Virus record (IMG/VR): IMGVR_UViG_3300020457_000068
Coordinates: 1-28,362 of that record
Strand: one strand, 5' to 3'
Length of the DNA: 28,362 nucleotides
DNA from: a virus
A model generated the notes under the pieces. The model was not told the origin of the DNA. It ran no database searches and saw nothing but the letters and a program-made list of their open reading frames with translations. A program made the translations under genes and the position numbers. Numbering within the stretch: position 1 is the stretch's first letter; each line of letters begins with the position of its first letter. This document shows positions 21,810 through 27,956 of the stretch, piece after piece.

Positions 21810-22949
21810 GTGGAAAACAACTGGACATACGGAAACTTACGAAGCGTTCATTTAGAATTATCAACGCTATGTAATTCTATATGTCCTTGGTGTCCTCGAT
21901 ACCAAGACTTCTCTCCTAATGTAAATCCTAATATTATACAGGGTGCATACACATTAGAGAGATTCAAAAGACACTTCCCTATCGATTTTATAGAACAGAT
22001 AGAGTTCTGGACCTTTGCAGGAGATTACGGAGATCCTTGCACTGCACCAGAGATACTAGACATTATTGAATACATCTTAAGCATAAAAGATTGTAAGATG
22101 CAAATCAATACAAATGGTGGTATGAAGAACAAAACATTCTGGAAAGAACTAGGAGAACTTATAAGGGGCAATCCAGATGAAACATATACACAATTCCAAA
22201 AGAGATATGTAATATTCTCTGTAGATGGATTAGAAGATACAAATCACATATACAGAAGGAATGTTAAATGGAACAAAGTTATCACTGCAATGGAAACTTA
22301 TAGTGATACAGGAGCGAGAGGCATTTGGGAGTTTTTAAAATTCAAGCATAATGCACACCAAAAGGAAGAGGTTATGAAATTAGCATACAAACTAGGCTTT
22401 CCTGTTAGAATGAAGAACCCTAATGGTTTTGAAGGTGCTCCTATGCCAGCCAAAGATAAAGAATACAATATACAATACGAAATATATCCAGAGGAAGAGG
22501 ATATAAAGCCCATACAAATGGACGACAAACAAAAACAATTCATAAAACTAATAAATGCTGATAACTCGCCTGTAAAGTATAAAGATGTATCACGCATATT
22601 AGAACAAAGTAGAAAAGGTAGAGAGACATGTATAAATTGTCAGGCAAAAACATTAGGAGCTGGCAATGAGATAAGAATAAACTATGATGGCACAGTCTGG
22701 CCATGTAGTTTTTATGGACATTTAAGTAGAAAGTATCTCAAAGGCAGATATGTTTCCGTTGTCCATAAGTTCCAGGCAGATGGTATATTTGAAAATATAC
22801 AAAACAATCTAGACAAACAAACACTAAAAGAGATATTAGATAATGACCCTTTCAGAAAAATATATGAAAGCTGGGAAGATCACAGCATTCTGTTATGCTC
22901 AGACTCCTGTGGCACAGCCCAAAATACTATGGAGAAAATATATGCGTAA
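21810..22949 (+). CDS. Radical SAM enzyme with SPASM-like C-terminal cysteines
   Basis: A 379-residue product starting with GTG 21810. The radical SAM motif is at the very N-terminus: C21-x3-C25-x2-C28 (CNSICPWC), binding the 4Fe-4S cluster and SAM. The C-terminal third has further cysteines C274-x2-C277, C299 and C363-x3-C367, with a YDGTVWPC element typical of SPASM/twitch extensions that hold auxiliary clusters. Such enzymes often modify peptides or proteins, but some act on small molecules or RNA; the substrate here is unknown. It overlaps the downstream Rossmann-type gene by 8 nt (ATGCGTAA), so the two probably act in one pathway. A late-promoter-like element lies 5 nt upstream. Confidence 0.85.
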   Translation: MENNWTYGNLRSVHLELSTLCNSICPWCPRYQDFSPNVNPNIIQGAYTLERFKRHFPIDFIEQIEFWTFAGDYGDPCTAPEILDIIEYILSIKDCKMQINTNGGMKNKTFWKELGELIRGNPDETYTQFQKRYVIFSVDGLEDTNHIYRRNVKWNKVITAMETYSDTGARGIWEFLKFKHNAHQKEEVMKLAYKLGFPVRMKNPNGFEGAPMPAKDKEYNIQYEIYPEEEDIKPIQMDDKQKQFIKLINADNSPVKYKDVSRILEQSRKGRETCINCQAKTLGAGNEIRINYDGTVWPCSFYGHLSRKYLKGRYVSVVHKFQADGIFENIQNNLDKQTLKEILDNDPFRKIYESWEDHSILLCSDSCGTAQNTMEKIYA

Positions 22950-23472
22950 AGCATTAGTAACTGGTGGTAACACTAAATTTGGTAGATCGTTGGTAGATTA
23001 CTTACGAATTAAATTTGAAGTTACCTTAATTAAACGTGAAGATCTAATCAATGGAGATGTAGATAAGTATGAAGGAGCATATGATTTAGTAATATTCAAT
23101 CATAATACAATGCCTACAAATATAGATGCTGAAACAATACAGAGAGACTGTCTTGTATGTCAGGATATATTACAATGGGCTAGTGATCCTTCATGTGACT
23201 TCAAACAAAAGGTTGTCTGGATGCTAAGTTCAGGTATAGGTGGCAAGAGTATGCCTAACCTAATGCCTTATTGGATGTGTAAGAGTATTAACCTCCACAT
23301 CATGAGGTATTATGCTTATTTGTATGATGAGATATACATTGGTATTGATCCTGAAAGACTTGTGGAATCTAATTATCCTCAACAAGCAGTATCAATGATT
23401 AACTTATTAGAAAGAGATGATCTGGAGAGTGGTAAAGTTTATAAATTGAATGGCTCTGTATCAGGTTTGTAA
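22942..23472 (+). CDS. Rossmann-fold SDR-like protein
   Basis: A 176-residue product from ATG 22942 (MRKALVTGG). The start has the nucleotide-binding glycine motif of short-chain dehydrogenases (VTGGNTKFGRSL, a TGxxxxxG pattern) followed by a short beta-alpha repeat and VIFNHN, where the family usually has NNAG. WMLSSGIGG and later YWMCKSINLHIMRYYAY sit where an SDR would have the catalytic Ser and YxxxK; YWMCK does match YxxxK. It is short for an SDR (usually about 250 aa). It overlaps the radical SAM gene and converges with the minus-strand NUMOD3 gene (34-nt overlap). The likely partner of the radical SAM enzyme; the reaction is unknown. Confidence 0.7.
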   Translation: MRKALVTGGNTKFGRSLVDYLRIKFEVTLIKREDLINGDVDKYEGAYDLVIFNHNTMPTNIDAETIQRDCLVCQDILQWASDPSCDFKQKVVWMLSSGIGGKSMPNLMPYWMCKSINLHIMRYYAYLYDEIYIGIDPERLVESNYPQQAVSMINLLERDDLESGKVYKLNGSVSGL

Positions 23473-23969
23473 GGGTCATAGAATCTGCCCCATTGCCAGC
23501 CCTCAGGCTTAGGTTCACTTACAGGTATTGTAGTAGTTACACCATCAGGTGAACACACCCAACGACGTCTTTCTTTTTGCATGGCAGCTTCATGCATCTT
23601 TTGTCTTGTTTCTTTAGAATGTCTTCTGCCCCACATAGGATTATTCTCTCCTAGTCTTGTGCCACGCATAGTATTTGATACTTTCTCTCTAAACTCTGCG
23701 TCCCTACCACGTTTTACAGCAGGGTGATTGATACCTTGTTTAGCCTCTCTTATACGTTCTAATCCTTCAGGGCTATGTTTAGCAGTTCTTTTCCTAGCGC
23801 TATCCATGACAATAGGCTGACTCATATACAATGCTCGTTCTCTTATTATCTCTATTTGTGAGGCTCTAAAGATAAGTTCACGAGGCTTAGGAACATCATC
23901 TATCTTTGTGTTATCTACAATATACAACTCACCACCGTGATTGAATAAGAAGAACAAACTAGCTTTCAT
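23439..23969 (-). CDS. NUMOD3-containing protein, homing-endonuclease remnant or regulator
   Basis: A 176-residue product. Residues about 107-125 (GENNPMWGRRHSKETRQKM) are a textbook NUMOD3 motif, a DNA-binding module of GIY-YIG and HNH homing endonucleases; a second weaker copy precedes it (GINHPAVKRG). The C-terminus carries a W-V-C-S-P-D-G and EGWQWGRF element common in such proteins. The first 60 residues show neither a GIY-YIG nor an HNH catalytic core, so it may be a degraded homing endonuclease or a DNA-binding protein. It has GGAG 9 nt before the ATG on the minus strand and overlaps the SGNH gene by 11 nt. It is the last gene of the minus operon. Confidence 0.7.
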   Translation of the reverse strand: MKASLFFLFNHGGELYIVDNTKIDDVPKPRELIFRASQIEIIRERALYMSQPIVMDSARKRTAKHSPEGLERIREAKQGINHPAVKRGRDAEFREKVSNTMRGTRLGENNPMWGRRHSKETRQKMHEAAMQKERRRWVCSPDGVTTTIPVSEPKPEGWQWGRFYDPYKPDTEPFNL

Positions 23970-24897
23970 TGGCTAACTCCACAAAGTAAGGTGCAAATAT
24001 TTCTCTATGTTGATATGGTCCAGGGTGTATTAGATCTCTGCCTACACAACTATTGTGTGGCGTAGTGTATTCCATATTGTTTTCGTTGTAATGATCTAAC
24101 CATGCTTGGGGAGGCATACCTATTAGTCCTTCGCCTTTACTGTTCTCAGGTAGATTCCATTGTGGAACATCTAACCAGTCTGCACAAACAAACTTACAAG
24201 GATATTTCCTACTGCCTCTACATATATGAGCCATTGCATCTCGGTTTAGATTTTGATACAACCAACGCTCTCTTGTGTCATTAGACATGTTGAAGTAATG
24301 TGCTAGGTTATCTTCTTTACTGAACGAGCCTATGTCTGTTCCCATTTCTTTCCATCTAGTTTCCTGATTATTATAGTGCTGTTCTATGTGATTATTGCCT
24401 CCCTCAGTTAGAAACAATTCTCTTCTGCCTGGGTCTTGTTGAAAGAAGAATACATACTTAGGTTTGATTACATCTATCCATTCTCTTGCTACTCTAACTG
24501 CAGCATTTTGTCCTGTGCCTGGTTGTCCCATGTTTATACACTCAACGCCTAGTGCTTTAGATACTAGGTAAGGCCAGCTATCCTCATAATTAACACCTAC
24601 GCCAAATGTAAGACTACAACCTAAGAACACAGCGCTGTCATGATTCTTTTCAAAGTCTTTATTGTGTCTGAAACCATATGTATTTACATCATAATCTATG
24701 TTATCTTCTGTCCAACCATACTTAGAAGCTATGTCTTTGTTCTGTTCCCATCTATCTAATGTATCTCCTGGCATCCATTTATAAGTTCCAGGACATTGTT
24801 TCGCCCAGGCTTTTGATCTGCCATATTGAAATATATCAGAATACTTGATATGTTTTCTTTTCATGTCTGCTTGTCTTACTTGTTCTGTATAGTTCAT
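23959..24897 (-). CDS. SGNH/GDSL-family hydrolase
   Basis: A 312-residue product with the SGNH blocks in order: block I GCSLTFG with nucleophile S95 (GDS replaced by GCS), a block II glycine in NMGQPGTGQN (122-131), and block V D288-x2-H291 (DLIHPGPYQH). These enzymes hydrolyse esters of lipids, acetylated sugars or other carbohydrates. No signal peptide is visible, so it acts in the cytoplasm or is released at lysis. The start overlaps the upstream nuclease-like gene by 4 nt (ATGA on the minus strand), with AAAGG nearby. Possible roles are deacetylation of surface glycans or peptidoglycan, or modification of a phage product. Confidence 0.8.
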   Translation of the reverse strand: MNYTEQVRQADMKRKHIKYSDIFQYGRSKAWAKQCPGTYKWMPGDTLDRWEQNKDIASKYGWTEDNIDYDVNTYGFRHNKDFEKNHDSAVFLGCSLTFGVGVNYEDSWPYLVSKALGVECINMGQPGTGQNAAVRVAREWIDVIKPKYVFFFQQDPGRRELFLTEGGNNHIEQHYNNQETRWKEMGTDIGSFSKEDNLAHYFNMSNDTRERWLYQNLNRDAMAHICRGSRKYPCKFVCADWLDVPQWNLPENSKGEGLIGMPPQAWLDHYNENNMEYTTPHNSCVGRDLIHPGPYQHREIFAPYFVELANES

Positions 24898-26306
24898 ACG
24901 TCTGTCGCCTTTAGTATGGTAGCAAACAAGTCTGTAAAGAGAGCTTTCTTTTCAAATATATTCCTATAGTAAGGTGTGCCATCTCTAGCTTTCTCTCCAC
25001 GTTTAGCTCTTATTGTTAGCAATAGTTTAGGTTTAGTTTCGCCTTTGGATAAGGCATATATGTTTATACCAGGTAATTGGAAGTCACCCTCAGTCCTAGA
25101 TGTCTGTTCATAGTATTCAAATTTGAACTCTAAGTTCTCCATCATCTTTGTTACATTGTCTACATTATATTCTACAGCATAATCTTTCTTTAGTGTAACC
25201 AATGTAACTGCATCTTCTCCTAAGGTTACTTGTTGTTTTATAAAAGTAGCAAACGTCTGAACAGAGTTTTTATAACTCGTTGGGTCTTCAAATAGTTTCT
25301 TTACAACAGGCACGACAGCTTTATACATCTTTTGGAATGCCACAGCTGTATCAGTTACATGATTAACTGTCTTGAATTCTTTCTCATATTCTTCTCTAGT
25401 TAGTGGTGGCTCTATACCAAATGATGACATCCATACTAGCTTTTGGACATCATATGATACACCACCAAACTGTCCAAACTGTCCTACGTTACCTTTCTTA
25501 AGTGATACGTTTATATTTACAGGCTCTGGTATGCCGTCTTGATCTGTTATTGTTACTCTAACGTCTACCTTTGTTGCCTTTTGATCTAGTTCTCCCTCTG
25601 CTAATATCTTTATTTCGTTATAACTTCTATTCTTATATACTAGGTTAGCCCATGATACAACGTTAGGGCTGTTGGCATAGTTTAATGATGCTGATACAAT
25701 ATTATCTCCTGAACTATCTGGCAAGGACCAAACAGGCCATAAATTTTTATTTCTTACAGCTCTGTGGTTGTTGCCTGACATGCCCCAACGTAGTTCTACT
25801 TCATCCATTATATCTACGCCTTCATTAGGAGCCATCTTAAACATTGTGCCTGATTGTCCTGCTAGGTTATCACTGAATATAACATCTTTTACTTGTTGTT
25901 CTGTTACTCTGGCAGTTCTATTTGTAAACCTGGCAAATATAGCAGCAGCAAATATTATCTCTGCCACGTTTCCTTTGTTGTAATCTACTTTGCCACCTTT
26001 GTATTCTTCTGTCTTTAGGAATTGACCTATTGCTAATTCATCTCCTGTGCTTGTTATGAATCTAGTATTAGGTTTGGCTGGCTTCATAAACTTGTTAAAG
26101 TCTTTACCTGTCTTTATATCACTACCAAAGTTACCTGTAATCTCTTGTTGACGCTCACCTTTGATTGTGCTGTTCCATGCAGTCATGCCTGTAATTACAG
26201 CAGTCTTAGCATTTGTAAGTTTATGAGGCTCTCCGTCAAGACATTTCTGTATGAATATGCCTATTCTAAGTCCTGTTAGTCCTCCGCCTTCGTTTAGTGC
26301 TGCCAT
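24894..26306 (-). CDS. Unknown phage protein, possible PD-(D/E)XK-type nuclease
   Basis: A 470-residue product, first gene of the minus operon, with AAAGGATATT before the ATG. A helix at about 110-127 (NKGNVAEIIFAAAIFARF) and a later strand pair, D248 (KVDVRVTI) and S268-L-K270 (NINVSLKKGNVGQFGQ), have the order E...D...(S)xK of PD-(D/E)XK nucleases such as restriction-like enzymes. The acidic residue normally in (D/E)xK is Ser here, so activity is uncertain. I recall similar large proteins in marine T4-like phages without a function. It could attack host DNA or act in DNA processing. It has its own early and late promoter candidates on the minus strand. Confidence 0.7.
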   Translation of the reverse strand: MAALNEGGGLTGLRIGIFIQKCLDGEPHKLTNAKTAVITGMTAWNSTIKGERQQEITGNFGSDIKTGKDFNKFMKPAKPNTRFITSTGDELAIGQFLKTEEYKGGKVDYNKGNVAEIIFAAAIFARFTNRTARVTEQQVKDVIFSDNLAGQSGTMFKMAPNEGVDIMDEVELRWGMSGNNHRAVRNKNLWPVWSLPDSSGDNIVSASLNYANSPNVVSWANLVYKNRSYNEIKILAEGELDQKATKVDVRVTITDQDGIPEPVNINVSLKKGNVGQFGQFGGVSYDVQKLVWMSSFGIEPPLTREEYEKEFKTVNHVTDTAVAFQKMYKAVVPVVKKLFEDPTSYKNSVQTFATFIKQQVTLGEDAVTLVTLKKDYAVEYNVDNVTKMMENLEFKFEYYEQTSRTEGDFQLPGINIYALSKGETKPKLLLTIRAKRGEKARDGTPYYRNIFEKKALFTDLFATILKATDV

Positions 26307-26332
26307 ATATAATATCCTTTTGGTTAAGTAAC

Positions 26333-26340
26333 TATTTATA
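26333..26340 (-). promoter_or_regulatory. T4-type late promoter (TATAAATA) on the minus strand
   Basis: An exact TATAAATA reads on the minus strand. Predicted start is near 26327, giving a leader of about 21 nt that contains the AAAGGAT ribosome site of the operon starting at 26306. Confidence 0.6.
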
Positions 26341-26341
26341 T

Positions 26342-26370
26342 ATTATGAATAGGACCCTACCATAAGTCAA
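26342..26370 (-). promoter_or_regulatory. Early sigma70-type promoter (TTGACT-N17-CATAAT) on the minus strand
   Basis: Reading the minus strand, TTGACT (26370-26365) is followed after 17 nt by CATAAT (26347-26342). Each box is one base from consensus. It lies just upstream of the minus-strand late promoter, so the operon could be read both early and late. Confidence 0.6.
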
Positions 26371-26377
26371 GAACTAT

Positions 26378-26385
26378 TATAAATA
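26378..26385 (+). promoter_or_regulatory. T4-type late promoter (TATAAATA) before the lipase
   Basis: An exact TATAAATA lies 8 nt before ATG 26394. The predicted start at about 26391 leaves a 3-nt leader, so the message is nearly leaderless; no Shine-Dalgarno sequence is present. It is divergent from the minus-strand promoters. Confidence 0.65.
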
Positions 26386-26393
26386 TCTTTACC

Positions 26394-27158
26394 ATGATTA
26401 AATTATTGCAAGAAAAGGAAAAGCGTGTCCTATTTGCTAAACTTGCTAAAGTGGCATACTCAGGACCCAAGCTAGGTAAAGAACAAGGTAAGAAATTAGG
26501 CTTTACTGCAGCACTTTATATTGATGAGAGAGGAGCACAAACATATATCTTTCACAACAAGACAGATATTGTTATAACATGTAGAGGCACTCAACCATCA
26601 GAACTAAATGATATCTATGCAGACTTAGAGATCTTCAAGGCAGACTCAGTATCAGGTAATAAGATACATCAAGGGTTCAAAGAAGAAGTAGACAAGATAT
26701 ATCCTGAAGTAGAAAAACGTTTAGATAAATATTCTAAAGGACGTAAGATATGGGCGTGTGGCCACTCATTAGGTGGTGCCATGGCAACTATATTAGCACA
26801 GAGATTAGAATACAAAGGCGGACACGATATAGACACCTTATACACTTTTGGCTCGCCAAGAGCTGGAGGTCCACAGTTTAGGAAGTGGTGTGATAAACAC
26901 CTAAACCATCAACGATTTGTAAACAATAATGACGTAGTCCCTTGTGTTCCATCATGGTTCAGATGGCGACACACAGGCGAATGCTTATACATAAAATCAA
27001 CGGGTGAAGTTACCAAGTTAGCACGTTGGTCCTCAGAGAGGATAAGAGACAAAGGGTGGTCATTATTGAGTGCAATATTTAAGGGTAGATTTGATATAGT
27101 AGCAGACCATAATATAGTAGATTATATTAAAGCTCTAGAAGCAGATCTCAAACAATAG
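26394..27158 (+). CDS. Class 3 lipase (alpha/beta hydrolase)
   Basis: A 254-residue product with the class 3 lipase signature: GHSLGG with nucleophile S125, then TFGSPRAGG, D180 in NNNDVVP and H193 in RHTGE, completing a Ser-Asp-His triad. The length is normal for the core domain. No signal peptide is visible, so it probably meets its lipid substrate in the cytoplasm, at the inner membrane or after lysis. Expected reaction: hydrolysis of glycerolipid esters. It is transcribed divergently from the operon that holds the SGNH hydrolase, and a late promoter almost touches its start codon. It could help membrane breakdown at lysis or release fatty acids; both are inference. Confidence 0.87.
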   Translation: MIKLLQEKEKRVLFAKLAKVAYSGPKLGKEQGKKLGFTAALYIDERGAQTYIFHNKTDIVITCRGTQPSELNDIYADLEIFKADSVSGNKIHQGFKEEVDKIYPEVEKRLDKYSKGRKIWACGHSLGGAMATILAQRLEYKGGHDIDTLYTFGSPRAGGPQFRKWCDKHLNHQRFVNNNDVVPCVPSWFRWRHTGECLYIKSTGEVTKLARWSSERIRDKGWSLLSAIFKGRFDIVADHNIVDYIKALEADLKQ

Positions 27159-27168
27159 GAGCAAGTAT

Positions 27169-27339
27169 ATGCAAAATGTATTAGACTTTATCAAGGCTCG
27201 TCTTCCAGAGAGAACATCTTGGGACGGCGGTATGATTATTGGTGTATCAATATTAGTATTGGTAGCAGCACCAATTGTTAAGTTATTGGCATGGCCAGCA
27301 TTAGCTTATGGTATTTGGACTTTAGTAAAGCCTGAATAG
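27169..27339 (+). CDS. Small membrane protein, 56 aa
   Basis: A short frame from ATG 27169 with GGAG at a good distance (AATAGGAGCAAGTAT). The product begins MQNVLDFIKARLPERTSWDG, then has hydrophobic sequence for most of residues 22-50 (MIIGVSILVLVAAPIVKLLA, then a short break and LAYGIWTL) and ends KPE. One or two membrane spans are likely. I recall a very similar small protein (the ERTSWDG motif) in T4-like cyanophages, which supports it as a real gene. It follows the lipase by 10 nt and is closed by a terminator. It could be a holin-like or other envelope protein, unproven. Confidence 0.75.
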   Translation: MQNVLDFIKARLPERTSWDGGMIIGVSILVLVAAPIVKLLAWPALAYGIWTLVKPE

Positions 27340-27351
27340 TATTGGTTGAAC

Positions 27352-27398
27352 AACTGGGCTTTTGGTCCTATTGACTATTGATTAAAGGTCCAGTTTTT
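27352..27398 (+). terminator. Rho-independent terminator
   Basis: Twelve bases at 27352-27363 (AACTGGGCTTTT) pair with 27384-27395 (AAAGGTCCAGTT) using a few G-U pairs, around a loop of 20 nt. The 3' arm runs into five T residues (27394-27398). It ends the lipase/small-membrane-protein transcript. The loop holds the -35 of the next promoter. Confidence 0.6.
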
Positions 27399-27406
27399 CA
27401 TATAAT
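27378..27406 (+). promoter_or_regulatory. Early sigma70-type promoter (TTGATT-N17-TATAAT)
   Basis: TTGATT (27378-27383) and TATAAT (27401-27406) are separated by 17 nt, the third exact copy of this pair in the window. The -35 lies in the loop of the upstream terminator and the spacer holds its 3' arm. Predicted start is near 27413. Confidence 0.75.
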
Positions 27407-27411
27407 TGTAG

Positions 27412-27419
27412 CATAAATA
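27412..27419 (+). promoter_or_regulatory. T4-type late promoter candidate (CATAAATA, overlapping second register)
   Basis: ATAAATAAATAAATG at 27413-27427 offers two overlapping late elements, CATAAATA (27412-27419) and AATAAATA (27416-27423). Transcripts would start near 27425-27429, just ahead of the gene at 27436. It sits directly downstream of the early promoter. Confidence 0.45.
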
Positions 27420-27435
27420 AATAAATGGAGACATT

Positions 27436-27705
27436 ATGGGACAATACAGTGAACGAGTCCATGCACAGGCAGTAAAACTAGCTGCTGAGGAATGGGCAGG
27501 AGAACCAGCTTCTATACACATGCACTCATTAAAATCTATGTGGTATGATAATAGACCACAGGATACTGATGAAGGTCATGTAACTGATACACAATTCAAT
27601 GATGGAAGGATTGTTCGTGAGAAAGATGGTAAAATTATACATATCTTTACAGACGAACAGGTAAGAGGCGAGGAACTGTTAGACAAGTTTAGGAGAATGG
27701 TCTAG
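27436..27705 (+). CDS. Unknown small phage protein
   Basis: An 89-residue product with GGAG 5 nt before ATG 27436 (MGQYSERVHAQAVKLAAEEW). The N-terminus is a helix. The middle is polar with several His, Trp and Tyr (IHMHSLKSMWYDNRP), and the end is a charged helix (RGEELLDKFRRMV). No known motif. It has an early and a late promoter candidate upstream and shares a stop/start base with the next gene, so it opens a short operon that ends in a metallopeptidase at the window edge. Confidence 0.65.
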   Translation: MGQYSERVHAQAVKLAAEEWAGEPASIHMHSLKSMWYDNRPQDTDEGHVTDTQFNDGRIVREKDGKIIHIFTDEQVRGEELLDKFRRMV

Positions 27706-27944
27706 TGGCTTTAGGCAACAAAGCGTCACCACACGCAATAGCAGAGAAAATTAAGAGACTTACTGGTCCTGAACTGGCATTACTATCTAAGTTATTAGTA
27801 GAAGATCATATGGCAGACAAACTATTGCCAGCATTTGAAGTAGAGATATATGAGAGAGACTTCAAAGCTAAGCAACAGGATATGACAGAACTAAACGGCG
27901 ACGGTAATCGAACAAGAGGTAGATACGGTGAAGATTTGTCATGA
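27705..27944 (+). CDS. Unknown small helical phage protein
   Basis: A 79-residue product starting with GTG 27705, which shares its G with the upstream TAG stop, so translation is coupled. The first 45 residues are helical (AIAEKIKRLTGPELALLSKL) with a faint resemblance to the N-terminal helices of ribosomal protein L7/L12, probably convergent. The C-terminal part is polar and probably disordered (LNGDGNRTRGRYG). No function can be assigned. It is followed 12 nt later by the metallopeptidase gene. Confidence 0.6.
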   Translation: MALGNKASPHAIAEKIKRLTGPELALLSKLLVEDHMADKLLPAFEVEIYERDFKAKQQDMTELNGDGNRTRGRYGEDLS

Positions 27945-27956
27945 GGAGACTACATT

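Noticed and set aside
27705-27944. Ribosomal protein L7/L12-like protein
   Set aside because: The similarity is limited to a short helical segment; length and the rest of the sequence do not fit.
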